36,160 nucleotides of DNA from Actinomycetota bacterium (GCA_012729575.1 JAAYCW010000041.1:1-36160); one strand, 5' to 3'; shown: positions 25,912 to 34,117, counted from the first letter of the stretch. Numbers and translations: made by a program. Notes: generated from the letters alone by a model not told the origin.

Positions 25912-26157
25912 TCAGCTACCCAGCTTGAGCTGGTAGCGCCGGTCTTTCCTCACCCAACTCACCGCCCCGATGCAGGCCGGCAAGATCTCCAGTGCCCCAT
26001 CCCTGGCCTCGACCCGGATGATCTCCTGGTCGCGATAGTAAACCTTAGCGTCGCCGGCTACGGTCTGGACGGTGGTGGTGCGCAGGTTCTCATCAGTGGC
26101 CTGGATAGGCGAGGTCAGACTGACCAGCACCTCTCCCTCTTGTACGACGATCTGCAC
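25912..26157 (-). CDS. Hypothetical 81-residue protein coupled to rpmF
   Basis: I do not recognise this protein. It has 81 residues, no signal peptide, no membrane segment and a single cysteine (PACIGAV). It reads as alternating strands (QIVVQEGEVLVSLTSP; AKVYYRDQEIIRVEARDG; RRYQLKLGS), so a small all-beta fold is likely. Its GTG start shares one base with the rpmF TAG stop (TAGTG), which points to translational coupling and supports it as a real gene. In many bacteria the gene after rpmF is plsX, which is absent here. A terminator follows about 95 bases downstream. Codon use looks like its neighbours. Confidence 0.65.
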   Translation of the reverse strand: MQIVVQEGEVLVSLTSPIQATDENLRTTTVQTVAGDAKVYYRDQEIIRVEARDGALEILPACIGAVSWVRKDRRYQLKLGS

Positions 26158-26336
26158 TATTCCTCAACCTCGAGGACCTGACGACCCTTATACATGCCGC
26201 AATTGGGGCACACCCGATGCGGGATCTTGGGACTGTGGCAATACGGGCATTCCACCACGCTGGGTGCACTCCCTGCGTGGGTGGAGCGGCGCGCATCTCT
26301 CCGTGCCCGCGAAGTCTTTCTTTTGGGAACCGCCAT
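26157..26336 (-). CDS. rpmF: Ribosomal protein bL32 (zinc-binding form)
   Basis: bL32 is a small large-subunit protein. The 59-residue reading from ATG 26336 starts MAVPKRKTSRARRDARR, the standard N-terminus. It carries a zinc ribbon CPYC...CPNC, followed by GMYKGRQVLEVEE. The frame is open 20 codons further up, but the family start and GAGAGG upstream fix the ATG. A promoter at 26375-26403 precedes it. YceD lies upstream, the usual yceD-rpmF neighbourhood. Confidence 0.97.
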   Translation of the reverse strand: MAVPKRKTSRARRDARRSTHAGSAPSVVECPYCHSPKIPHRVCPNCGMYKGRQVLEVEE

Positions 26337-26374
26337 TATCTGCCTCTCTATCAAGCGATGGGGGAAATCGAGAG

Positions 26375-26403
26375 TTTTTACCCCATCGGCCGGCATATTT
26401 CAA
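26375..26403 (-). promoter_or_regulatory. Probable promoter of rpmF
   Basis: On the minus strand TTGAAA (26398-26403) is followed after 17 bases by TAAAAA (26375-26380), in the 126-base gap between yceD and rpmF. The transcript would start about 30 bases before the rpmF ATG. The gap otherwise holds no gene. Confidence 0.55.
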
Positions 26404-26462
26404 GTTCCGGCATCGTAAGTGGGGCCTGCGCCATCCACCGTACACCAATAATCGTCCACCGG

Positions 26463-27020
26463 CTACCTGGAGTCGTCGTCGACCCCTTCGGATCCCCCAC
26501 CCGGCTGTTCAGACTCGTCGGTCAGGCGCAGATCCTTGAGAATCCCCCATCGTTCATCCGATCCCGCAGGCAGGCATCCACACGGGCCCTCATTCAGATC
26601 CTTGCCACACTGCGGGCACAATCCCAGGCAGTCCGCTGAGCAGACTATCTGTGACGGCAGCGACAGCACCACCGCCTCCCTGGCTATGCCGGCCACATCG
26701 ACCACCAGGCCTTCTATGAAGGCACTGAGCTCGGACTCCTCCCAGCCATCCTTGGCCGTGGGAGCGAACTCCTGCTGTTCGGCGTGCAAATCGAGGACCG
26801 TCTCCTTGAGACAGCGCGCGCAGGGTCCGTATACTCTCGCGTGAGCCCCCGCCTTGACCAGGAAACCACCGGCTACGCGTTCTACCTTGACCGTTACCCC
26901 CTCAGGCAGCAGCACCTCGTAGCGCACCCCGCCCAGAACGATGGGAACAAGGTCGATTGCATACGAACGCTCGTAGCGCTCCCCGGTGCGCAAGGCAAGA
27001 TGGGCAAGGTCCAGAAACAC
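26463..27020 (-). CDS. yceD: YceD family protein (DUF177), putative metal-binding
   Basis: YceD proteins are encoded beside rpmF in most bacteria and are linked to 23S rRNA/ribosome maturation; the biochemical role is not settled. The 185-residue protein has the conserved GPCARCLKE (residues 65-73) and a C-terminal cysteine cluster with CLGLCPQCGKDLN and CGC. It is followed by the family-typical RWGILKDL. The cysteines probably bind zinc. The start is GTG 27020, with a poor ribosome-binding site. The coiled-coil SepIVA-like gene lies 43 bases upstream, the same neighbourhood as in mycobacteria (Rv2927c-Rv2926c). Confidence 0.9.
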   Translation of the reverse strand: MFLDLAHLALRTGERYERSYAIDLVPIVLGGVRYEVLLPEGVTVKVERVAGGFLVKAGAHARVYGPCARCLKETVLDLHAEQQEFAPTAKDGWEESELSAFIEGLVVDVAGIAREAVVLSLPSQIVCSADCLGLCPQCGKDLNEGPCGCLPAGSDERWGILKDLRLTDESEQPGGGSEGVDDDSR

Positions 27021-27063
27021 GGTTGCCGGAGACTAGAAGACTTAAACTACTGAGCCGGAGATT

Positions 27064-27525
27064 TCAGGACTCTTCGCCCGGCTTGCCGGACTGCAGGCGT
27101 TCGCGGCCCCGTTGAACGGCCGCCAGGAACTTGTCCAAATTGGTCTCCAGAGTCTTCAGGATCTCATCGGCATAGTCTTCAGCCCCGAGCCTGATCTCCC
27201 GCTCGCGCGCCTCGGCCTCCCGGACGATCTCCTCCGCCTGCCGCTGAGCGCGCTTCACGACCTCCTGCTCGCTGGCCAGCCGCTGCGCCTCCTCGCGGCC
27301 TTCGGAAAGGACGCGGTCGGCCTCTTCTTTGGCCTCCTGAAGCATCTCCTGCCGTTCTTTGACGATCCAGCGAGCCTGCTTGATCTCCTCCGGGATCGTG
27401 GCCCTCATCTGATCGAGCAGGTCGTAAATCTCGTCCCGATCGATCATCACTTTGTCGGTCATGGGGAAGGTGCTTGCGCCGTGCACAAGGTCATCAAGCT
27501 TGTCGATCAGAACGAGAACATCCAT
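27064..27525 (-). CDS. SepIVA/DivIVA-like coiled-coil protein
   Basis: This is a 153-residue, almost entirely helical and highly charged protein. The N-terminal part reads LIDKLDDLVHGASTFPMTDKVMIDRDEIYDLLDQMRATIPEEIKQAR. It matches the pattern of mycobacterial SepIVA, a DivIVA-related protein needed for septation and cell elongation. A coiled coil follows (about 50-115, including EAKEEADRVLSEGREEAQRL). The C-terminal segment ADEILKTLETNLDKFLAAVQRGRERL also matches the end of SepIVA-type proteins. It is much shorter than mycobacterial SepIVA (about 245), mainly in the coiled coil. GGAGG precedes ATG 27525. It starts two bases after coaD ends and is followed by yceD. The similarity is recalled from pattern, not computed. 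Confidence 0.78.
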   Translation of the reverse strand: MDVLVLIDKLDDLVHGASTFPMTDKVMIDRDEIYDLLDQMRATIPEEIKQARWIVKERQEMLQEAKEEADRVLSEGREEAQRLASEQEVVKRAQRQAEEIVREAEAREREIRLGAEDYADEILKTLETNLDKFLAAVQRGRERLQSGKPGEES

Positions 27526-27527
27526 CG

Positions 27528-28019
27528 TCAGTCCTCCGCGGATCCGTACATTTCGGCAAAACGACGTGCGACCACTTCAGGCACAAGGTCACTCACACAG
27601 CCGCCGAACTTGGCTATCTCCTTCACGCCGCTCGAACTCAAGAACGAGTATTCGGGCGACGCCATAAGGTACATCGTCTCCAGGTTAGGGTCCAACTTTC
27701 GGTTGAGTTGCGCCATCTGGAACTCGTACTCGAAGTCTGTCAGGGCTCGAAGACCTTTGACAAGGACGCTCGCCCCCACCTGGCGCGCCAACTCCACCAC
27801 CAGCGCGCGCATGATGGTGACCCTAACATTCGGCAGGTGCTCAGTCGACTCCTCCAAGAACGAAACGCGCTCATCGACCCCGAACAACACCGTCTTGCGG
27901 AACGAGTCGTCGACGACCGCCACCACCACCTCGTCGAATATCGAACTGCACCGAGTTATCACATCGACGTGACCGACCGTGACCGGGTCGTAGGTGCCTG
28001 GGCAGAGCGCGATCTTCAA
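27528..28019 (-). CDS. coaD: Pantetheine-phosphate adenylyltransferase
   Basis: CoaD catalyses the penultimate step of coenzyme A synthesis, joining AMP to 4'-phosphopantetheine. The 163-residue protein has the nucleotidyltransferase motif CPGTYDPVTVGHVDVI (T-x-G-H at about 14-17), the pantetheine-binding region LVKGLRALTDFEYEFQMAQLN, and YSFLSSSGVKEIAKFGG. The TTG start at 28019 shares bases with the rsmD stop (TTGA) and has GGAGGGG upstream. The rsmD-coaD pair is conserved in many bacteria. Confidence 0.97.
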   Translation of the reverse strand: MKIALCPGTYDPVTVGHVDVITRCSSIFDEVVVAVVDDSFRKTVLFGVDERVSFLEESTEHLPNVRVTIMRALVVELARQVGASVLVKGLRALTDFEYEFQMAQLNRKLDPNLETMYLMASPEYSFLSSSGVKEIAKFGGCVSDLVPEVVARRFAEMYGSAED

Positions 28020-28591
28020 CGGTCACCCCTCCTCATCCTGACCATGACCACCCTGGTGTCTCCGTATATCCTGTCGAACACCGGCTCCCCACCGAAGCCG
28101 ACCCGCGCAGCCCGGTCCCCTTCGATCACTGTCAACCCTTCGACCGACAGCAATGAAGACAGCAACGGCGTTACCACTGCTTCCGCTTCCGCCAGCATTC
28201 TATAGGGAGGGTCTATAAAGAGCAAATCAAAGCCCGATCCGGCTGAGATCAGATTTGTCAAAGCCTGCTGGTACCCCGTGTTGATGACCCGGCTCTCTGC
28301 GATGAACCCGAGCGAAGCCACGTTCTCGCTCAGAATCTTCGCGACCACCGGGTCCTCCTCCACGAAGACACACTCCCGCGCGCCTCGAGAGAGGGCCTCC
28401 AGTCCCATGGCTCCCGTGCCGGCGAACAGGTCCAACGCCCGCAGACCGGTCACCGAGCCCAGGGCGTTGAAAACAGCTTCCCGCACTTTTTCGGCCGTGG
28501 GTCGGGTACCGCGGCCCTTCGGCACCCTGATCAACCGTCCTCTCCTGCTGCCTGCTACGATGCGGATCCTGCCCGGCGTTCTCGCGCTCAT
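28016..28591 (-). CDS. rsmD: 16S rRNA (guanine(966)-N2)-methyltransferase RsmD
   Basis: RsmD methylates G966 of 16S rRNA with SAM. The 191-residue protein has an N-terminal RIVAGSRRGRLIRVPKG, then RPTAEKVREAVFNALG, the SAM-binding LDLFAGTGAMGLEALSRGA (Rossmann motif I), FVEEDPVV (motif II) and the N6/N2-methyltransferase catalytic motif DPPY. Its ATG overlaps the recG stop (ATGA) and its stop overlaps coaD. Confidence 0.96.
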   Translation of the reverse strand: MSARTPGRIRIVAGSRRGRLIRVPKGRGTRPTAEKVREAVFNALGSVTGLRALDLFAGTGAMGLEALSRGARECVFVEEDPVVAKILSENVASLGFIAESRVINTGYQQALTNLISAGSGFDLLFIDPPYRMLAEAEAVVTPLLSSLLSVEGLTVIEGDRAARVGFGGEPVFDRIYGDTRVVMVRMRRGDR

Positions 28592-30705
28592 ACCCGCTCC
28601 ATCAACTCCATCTTCCGTCCGAAGCGCGCCTCAGCCGCTTCCGTGAGCAAACGCATAGTGGCGGCAGCCTGCCCACTGTCCGCCAGTGCCAGCAGCTCCG
28701 TCGCCTCCGCTCGAGCCTCTTCCAGAAGCCCACGGTCCCGGATGAGAGAGGCCACCTCCAGATCGCCCATGCCCGACTGCCGCTCACCGAAGAGCTGCCC
28801 CTCGCCCCTGCCCAAGAGGTCGGCCTCGGCGAGCTCGAATCCGTCGTTAGTCCGGGCGAACAGGGCCAGCCGTTCCAGGACCGTCTCGTCCTCTCCTTCC
28901 GTGAGTAGAAAACAGTAGGAGTCTTCGACTCCCCGTCCCACCCTGCCTCGCAGCTGATGGAGTTGGGACAAGCCGAAACGTCTGGCCCCCATGATGACCA
29001 TCACCGTGGCATTGGCCACATCCACCCCCACCTCGATCACCGAGGTGCTCACCAGAACGTCGACCTCCCCGACCGTATAGGCCGCCATAGCCGCCACCTT
29101 CTCGGCCGGTGGGAGCTGCCCGTGCAGGAGTCTCACCCGGAACCCGGCCAACTCTCCGGCACTCAATTCCTCGAAGGTACGTCGCGCCGACGCGCTCTGC
29201 AGGGTCTCGCTCTCCTCGATGAGCGGGCATACCACGTAGGCCTGCCTCCCCCGAGCCAGCTGGGCACGCACGAACTCCCACATCCGGGCCTCGGAGTCGG
29301 CGAACACGATTCTGGTACGGACCGGCCGCCTGCCCGCAGGCATCTCGTCCAGCACGCTCACATCAAGGTCGCCATAAAGCGTCAGGCTGAGGGTTCGGGG
29401 GATGGGCGTGGCCGACATGTGCAGGGTATGGGGCCACAGCCCTTCGCCGTCCTCCACGGCCAGGATGGCGTCTCTCTGCCTGACACCGAAGCGGTGTTGC
29501 TCATCGACTACCGCCACACGCAGGTCCCGGAACCTCACTTCTTCTTGGATGAGGGCATGAGTGCCGACGACCACGTCCACGCCACCCGACTGCAGAGCCG
29601 CCCTCACCCTGCGCCGTTCAGCCGCGGTCAGACTCCCCTTCAGCAGCGCCACGCGCACGCCGAGGGGCTCCAGTTGGGCGGCCAGGCCCATATAGTGCTG
29701 ATCGGCAAGGACCTCCGTCGGAGCCATCAGAGCCCCCTGCGCGCCCTGTTCGACCGCCCGGAGCAGACAGTAGGCCGCCACCATGGTCTTGCCTGAGCCT
29801 ACGTCGCCGTGCAACAGACGACGCATGGGGAAGCTCTGCACCAGATCCGACTCGATCTCGGCTATTACCCGCGTTTGGGCGGCAGTGGGCCTGTAAGGGA
29901 GGGTGGCCAAGAAGTCCTCAGTCAACCGGCCCGCCGCAACAAGACCCCGGGCCCGGCGTCCCTCTCTTTGGGCCTGCCTCTCCTTGAGCACCGCCACCTG
30001 CAGGAGGAGCAACTCTTCGAAGGCCAGCCGCTCCCGAGCTCGCTGCGCCTCTCTCAGGCTGGTGGGGAAGTGACAGGACAGCACCGCCTCGCTCTTCGCC
30101 GGATACCGTCTGCGAGCCCTGAGCCGCGCGGGGAGTGGGTCGACGAGGTGTCGAGCTTCGGGAGCAGCATGATGGAGAACCGTTCTGATGGTCCGCACGC
30201 TCAAGTCCGCGGTGCTGGGATAAACGGGGATCAGCCCCAGCACGTGATGGCTCTCTCCCACATCACCCAGGATCTCATGACGCTTCACCAGAAACGTCGA
30301 TGCGCCCCGCTGGCGCACCAGCGCACCTTTCAGCAATACCTCCGGATGCTCGCGGAAAGGGGCCTCCAGATAGGCCTGGTTATACCAGACGGCGAGTACA
30401 CTCCCGGTGTCGTCACAGACCAGCGCCTCGAGCACCTTCACCCGGCGACGCGCCGTCTCCCGGACGGCGCAATCGACCACGCGCACCCGTAGAGTGACCT
30501 CCTCACCGGTGCACAGGCTCCCCACTTCCGCGATCCGCGACGGAGGTTCATGCCGGAAGGGCAGGTGAAGAAGGAGCCGGCCCACCGTCTCGATGCCCAG
30601 TCCCCGCAGTCTGCGTTCCGTGGTCTTACCTATCCCCCGTACTACCCCAACCGGTCGGTCGAGACGGGCCGGATCCAGACCCACCTTCGATGTGAGGGCA
30701 CTCAC
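28588..30705 (-). CDS. recG: ATP-dependent DNA helicase RecG
   Basis: RecG remodels stalled replication forks and branched DNA. From GTG 30705 the protein has 705 residues. The N-terminal wedge/OB region (VVRGIGKTTERRLRGLGI; LLHLPFRHEPP) precedes the helicase. Walker A is LLHGDVGSGKTMVAA, motif II is VVDEQHRFGVRQR, motif III is MSATPIPRTLSLTLYGDLD, and motifs IV-VI include STSVIEVGVDVANATVMV and QLHQLRGRVGRG. The GTG has GGAGG seven bases upstream. An ATG at 30777 overlapping the degV stop (ATGA) would add 24 residues and is an alternative. rsmD follows with overlap. Confidence 0.96.
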   Translation of the reverse strand: MSALTSKVGLDPARLDRPVGVVRGIGKTTERRLRGLGIETVGRLLLHLPFRHEPPSRIAEVGSLCTGEEVTLRVRVVDCAVRETARRRVKVLEALVCDDTGSVLAVWYNQAYLEAPFREHPEVLLKGALVRQRGASTFLVKRHEILGDVGESHHVLGLIPVYPSTADLSVRTIRTVLHHAAPEARHLVDPLPARLRARRRYPAKSEAVLSCHFPTSLREAQRARERLAFEELLLLQVAVLKERQAQREGRRARGLVAAGRLTEDFLATLPYRPTAAQTRVIAEIESDLVQSFPMRRLLHGDVGSGKTMVAAYCLLRAVEQGAQGALMAPTEVLADQHYMGLAAQLEPLGVRVALLKGSLTAAERRRVRAALQSGGVDVVVGTHALIQEEVRFRDLRVAVVDEQHRFGVRQRDAILAVEDGEGLWPHTLHMSATPIPRTLSLTLYGDLDVSVLDEMPAGRRPVRTRIVFADSEARMWEFVRAQLARGRQAYVVCPLIEESETLQSASARRTFEELSAGELAGFRVRLLHGQLPPAEKVAAMAAYTVGEVDVLVSTSVIEVGVDVANATVMVIMGARRFGLSQLHQLRGRVGRGVEDSYCFLLTEGEDETVLERLALFARTNDGFELAEADLLGRGEGQLFGERQSGMGDLEVASLIRDRGLLEEARAEATELLALADSGQAAATMRLLTEAAEARFGRKMELMERV

Positions 30706-30773
30706 CGGGCATCCTCCGTCAAGAACGCTCCGGGAACCGAAGGGGTAGTACAAACCGCCGGAAGCGGTGGCGC

Positions 30774-31631
30774 TCATTCCTGGATGCAGCAGACGGAGAC
30801 CGCTCCCGGTCCCACGTAGGTCCCGATGACCGACCCGACGATGCTTGTTAACCTGATCTTGACGTCCCGGTCGTCTATACCCTCGATCAGATCACGCAAC
30901 TGGCCGAGCACCGGCTCGTTCAACCCATGAGACAGGCTGGCGTACACGGTGGACCCCGGTTCGGTGTGATCCAATACGCCGTCGCGCATAGCCTCCAGCG
31001 CCTGCCGCAGCCCCCGCACTTTCTTATAGACGTCTATGACGCCCTCGTCGATGATGAGCACCGGCTTTATGTTGAGCAGTCCGCCCACCAGATGCGCCGC
31101 CCGCCCGATACGGCCGCCCTTGTAGAGTTGATCGAGCGTGGTGGGCAGGAAGAAGAAGATCTTCTCCTTTACAAAACGCTCGACATAAGCGTCAAGCTCG
31201 GCCTCGGTGGTACCCCGGTCTATGCGTTCGATGATGCGGTCCACCAGTAGAGCTATGCCTCCCGTGGCCAGTTGGGAGTCGACGAGCTTGACCCCGTCCA
31301 CCTGCGCGCGGGCCACCTCGGCACTGGCGTAAGTACCACTGAACTGCCCGCTCAGGTGGACCGAGTAGACACGTTGGTACGTCTTCAAGAGTCTCTTGTA
31401 CTCATCGAGGAACGCTCCGGCCGACGGCTGAGAGGTACGTGGGAGCTCGGATGCCGCGGCCAACTTCTCGTAGAACTCGGCCGGTTTGAGCTCTACCCAG
31501 TCCAGGTAGGCTTCGTCACCGAAGTACGTCGTCAGCGGGATGACGCTTATGTTGGGGTCGGCCGCCAGGTAATCCGGCAGATCGGCGGTCGAATCCACCA
31601 GAACCGCCGTTGTCTCTCGATTGACGATCAT
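30774..31631 (-). CDS. DegV-family fatty-acid-binding protein (FakB-like)
   Basis: DegV/FakB proteins bind a fatty acid and present it to the kinase FakA for phosphorylation. The 285-residue protein has the family N-terminus VLVDSTADLPDYL, the conserved TSQPSAGAFLDEY motif, VHLSGQFSGTYASA, the VDSQLATGGIALLV segment and RIGRAAHLVGGLLNIKPVL. The fakA homologue lies immediately upstream, so the pair probably acts together in using exogenous or recycled fatty acids. AAGGAGG precedes ATG 31631. The end overlaps the ATG that may start recG. Fatty-acid specificity cannot be read from the sequence. Confidence 0.94.
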   Translation of the reverse strand: MIVNRETTAVLVDSTADLPDYLAADPNISVIPLTTYFGDEAYLDWVELKPAEFYEKLAAASELPRTSQPSAGAFLDEYKRLLKTYQRVYSVHLSGQFSGTYASAEVARAQVDGVKLVDSQLATGGIALLVDRIIERIDRGTTEAELDAYVERFVKEKIFFFLPTTLDQLYKGGRIGRAAHLVGGLLNIKPVLIIDEGVIDVYKKVRGLRQALEAMRDGVLDHTEPGSTVYASLSHGLNEPVLGQLRDLIEGIDDRDVKIRLTSIVGSVIGTYVGPGAVSVCCIQE

Positions 31632-31677
31632 CTGCTGATCCCCTCCTTGCCTGGTCTACGATACGGACACACCCCGC

Positions 31678-33318
31678 CTATTCTGCCGCAAGCAACAAGG
31701 GATAGTAGGGCTGGCCTCCCTGATGTATATCGATCTCCACCAGCGGATAACGCTCGCGGGCCTCCTCGATCAACCGCTCAGCTTCCTCGGCGTCGTCCTC
31801 GTCGCCTAGGAGTACGGTCAGCGTCTCCCGGCCTTGCTGCAGCAGCCGGTCGAGCACATCGGTGACCACCTCGCGCATGACGGGTGAGGCAACGACCACG
31901 TGGTCGTCTATGAGGCCGATGCAGTCGCCTGCTCGGATCTGCACGCCGTCCACCAGAGAATCCCGCACAGCCCGGGTGACCTCTCCCGCCAGGACGTTGG
32001 CCACCGCAGCCGCCATCTCTTCAGCGTTCTTTTCACCGGGGTTGCGTCTCTCGTAGGCCACGGCCGCGCTCAGACCGGCCTGTATGGATGTAGTCGGGAC
32101 CACATACACCTGTCGATCCGTCAATCCGACCGTCTGCTCGGCCGTCATGATCACGTTCTTGTTGTTGGGAAGGATCACCACTGCCGGGCTCGTCGCCTTA
32201 TCCACCGCCCGCATCAGATCCTCGGCGGACGGGTTCATAGACTGCCCGCCATCGACGATGAGTTCCACCCCGAGACTCCGAAAGAGAGCCTTATTCCCCT
32301 CCCCAGCCACCACTGCCACCACCTGGGTGAGCCCCGTGTCGGCCGCCCGCTCGGCCTGCGCCATCCTCTCAGCGCGGGCCGCCGTCTGTTCCACCATGTT
32401 GTCGATCTCTATCTCGGTGAGCACACCAAGCTTTCCGGCCAGAGCGAGGACAGGCCCAGGGTCGTTCGTGTGCACGTGGACCTTGACACGGCTGTTGTCC
32501 CCCACTACCAGAAGGCTCCCCCCGAGCGGCATCAACTCTTCCTCGAGGGCGGTTGCGTCTAATTCTGGGCCGCTAAGAAGGAAGCTGGTGCAGTACATGT
32601 ACTCGGCGTCTTCCTCAAGGCCCTCCTCTTGATACGCGGGACCGGCCGCCGCACGCGGCGCCGTGAGATGTGTAGCGATGGGCGTCTCCCAATCGGCCCG
32701 GCCGTTGGCGGCCCCCTCGATCAGCACCACCAAGCCGTACCCACCCGCGTCTACCACTCCCGCGTCGGCCAGGACCCGAAGGAGAGACGGCGTCTTCTCG
32801 ACGCTCTTCCACCCGGCCTCTATTACCTGATCGATGAACGACTTCCGCCCCGTGGACCCCGGTATGTCGGCCGCCTCTTCAGCCATGTCCCGAAGTACCG
32901 TGAGCATAGTCCCCTCAACAGGCTTCCGGACTGCTCTATAGGCGGCCTCGGTAGCCGCGTGGAACGCCTTGATGAGTGTCTCGGTGCCAACGGACTGCGC
33001 CTCGCCGAAAACCTCCATGGCTCCCCGGACTATCTGAGAGAGGATTACACCGCTGTTGCCGCGCGCGCCCATCAGGGCAGCCTGCGAAATAGCCGCGCAC
33101 AACTCCTTCTCGCCGGCCCCCGCGACCAACCCTTCAACCGCATCCAGCATCCCCCGCATAGTCAGGGCCAAGTTGGTGCCCGTGTCCCCATCGGGCACCG
33201 GATATACGTTGAGATCGTTGATCTCCTGCTTTCGTTCTTCAAGAGCCGCTGCGCCGGCGGCCAAGAGAGTCCGGGCCCCCGCGACCGTAAGCAGGACTCC
33301 GCCGTTGCTATTCCCCAA
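31678..33318 (-). CDS. fakA: Fatty acid kinase FakA-like protein (DAK2/DhaL domain)
   Basis: FakA phosphorylates FakB-bound fatty acids to acyl-phosphates. The N-terminal DhaL domain has the ADP/metal-binding LNVYPVPDGDTGTNLALTM and MGARGNSGVILSQIVRG. A middle DegV-like region (YCTSFLLSGPELD, then MPLGGSLLVVGD with KVHVHTNDPG) is followed by a C-terminal domain with ILPNNKNVIMTAEQT and VVPTTSIQAGLSA. This is the full FakA layout. I use TTG 33318 with AAGGGG six bases upstream, giving 546 residues; ATG 33336 adds six residues without a ribosome-binding site. The start overlaps asp23 and degV follows after 46 bases. Confidence 0.94.
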   Translation of the reverse strand: MGNSNGGVLLTVAGARTLLAAGAAALEERKQEINDLNVYPVPDGDTGTNLALTMRGMLDAVEGLVAGAGEKELCAAISQAALMGARGNSGVILSQIVRGAMEVFGEAQSVGTETLIKAFHAATEAAYRAVRKPVEGTMLTVLRDMAEEAADIPGSTGRKSFIDQVIEAGWKSVEKTPSLLRVLADAGVVDAGGYGLVVLIEGAANGRADWETPIATHLTAPRAAAGPAYQEEGLEEDAEYMYCTSFLLSGPELDATALEEELMPLGGSLLVVGDNSRVKVHVHTNDPGPVLALAGKLGVLTEIEIDNMVEQTAARAERMAQAERAADTGLTQVVAVVAGEGNKALFRSLGVELIVDGGQSMNPSAEDLMRAVDKATSPAVVILPNNKNVIMTAEQTVGLTDRQVYVVPTTSIQAGLSAAVAYERRNPGEKNAEEMAAAVANVLAGEVTRAVRDSLVDGVQIRAGDCIGLIDDHVVVASPVMREVVTDVLDRLLQQGRETLTVLLGDEDDAEEAERLIEEARERYPLVEIDIHQGGQPYYPLLLAAE

Positions 33319-33685
33319 GCCGGACCCCTTGCACATAGATCTGCAGGGCCGTGACGGGCCGTCCCACCATCCGCTCCACGTTATACGCCACCTGAGAACG
33401 CACGTTCCCCGCGACTTCCGCCACGTTCAGTCCATACTCCACGATGATGTAGAGCTTTATGTAAAGCCGGTCCTCAGCCTGCTCGACTTTGATGCCCTGG
33501 TGCAGGCGGTCCCGAGATAGCAGCGCCGCTACTCCCCGGCGCAGATTAGGCGAAGCCATGCCTACCACGCCGTAGCACTCCAGGACCGTCCAGCCCACGA
33601 TATCCGCAATGGCACGGTCCGTGACTACCACACGACCCTCTGAGGCCTTCTCTGGTCCCCTGTGCATCACCTTCTGCTTGTCCAC
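33308..33685 (-). CDS. Asp23/Gls24 family envelope stress response protein
   Basis: This 125-residue protein belongs to the Asp23/Gls24 (DUF322) family, membrane-associated or envelope-stress proteins in Gram-positive bacteria. Recognisable elements are VVVTDRAIADIVGWTVLECYGVVGM, KLYIIVEYGLNVAEVAGNVRSQVAYNVERMVG and the ending LQIYVQGVRL. The GTG at 33685 lacks good spacing to a ribosome-binding site; an ATG at 33667 is also possible. It is the first gene of the asp23-fakA-degV-recG run, transcribed away from rpmB. A TAGAAT (33758-33763) could be its -10 element. Confidence 0.9.
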   Translation of the reverse strand: MDKQKVMHRGPEKASEGRVVVTDRAIADIVGWTVLECYGVVGMASPNLRRGVAALLSRDRLHQGIKVEQAEDRLYIKLYIIVEYGLNVAEVAGNVRSQVAYNVERMVGRPVTALQIYVQGVRLGE

Positions 33686-33757
33686 ACCTTGTGAACCACC
33701 CTCAAGCGGAGTGAAGATGGCCTTCTCCTTTCCCTGTCGCTCCTCACCGCGGGTTGT

Positions 33758-33763
33758 ATTCTA
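33758..33763 (-). promoter_or_regulatory. Possible -10 element for asp23-fakA
   Basis: TAGAAT is read on the minus strand about 73 bases before the asp23 start, in the divergent region with rpmB. No convincing -35 hexamer is spaced from it, so this is a weak call. Confidence 0.35.
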
Positions 33764-33805
33764 CCGTACCGAGGCGCGGGCTAGGGTCTCTATTCAGCTC
33801 GGCCC

Positions 33806-33835
33806 TTGTCATAAGGCCTCCGCCTGCGGCATACT
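33806..33835 (+). promoter_or_regulatory. Probable promoter of rpmB
   Basis: TTGTCA (33806-33811) is followed after 18 bases by CATACT (33830-33835). Transcription would start near 33842, about 50 bases before the rpmB ATG. This is the only plus-strand promoter needed in the window. Confidence 0.55.
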
Positions 33836-33890
33836 ATTGCACTCTTGACCAAGAGGACCGGACCAAGAATCAAGCGAAGGATGAGCAGGC

Positions 33891-34082
33891 ATGTCCAAGG
33901 TATGCGTGATCTGCGGTAAGAAACCGAGCTTTGGCAACAACAGAAGCCATTCCATGCGTGCTACCCCTCGGCGCTGGAACCCCAATGTACAGAAAGTGCG
34001 CATCCTGCTGGACGGCAAAGCCACGCGCGCGTATGTCTGCGCGAAGTGCCTCAAAGCCAACAAGATCCAGAAGGTCGCCTAG
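33891..34082 (+). CDS. rpmB: Ribosomal protein bL28 (zinc-binding form)
   Basis: bL28 is a small large-subunit protein. The 63-residue product begins MSKVCVICGKKPSFGNNRSH and ends with CAKCLKANKIQKVA. The CVIC and CAKC pairs form a zinc site, so this is the C+ form. It is the only plus-strand gene here. It diverges from asp23 and converges with ribH. GAAGGA lies nine bases before the ATG. The rpmB/asp23/fakA/recG cluster is common in Gram-positive bacteria. Confidence 0.97.
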   Translation: MSKVCVICGKKPSFGNNRSHSMRATPRRWNPNVQKVRILLDGKATRAYVCAKCLKANKIQKVA

Positions 34083-34092
34083 TAGCAATCCT

Positions 34093-34117
34093 TCGGGCGC
34101 CCAACCGGGGCGCCCGA
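34093..34117. terminator. Hairpin between convergent rpmB and ribH
   Basis: TCGGGCGCCC (34093-34102) pairs perfectly with 34108-34117 around a five-base loop, ten bases after the rpmB stop. No U-tract follows on either strand. The convergent position suggests a bidirectional terminator or transcript-end stabiliser. Confidence 0.55.
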
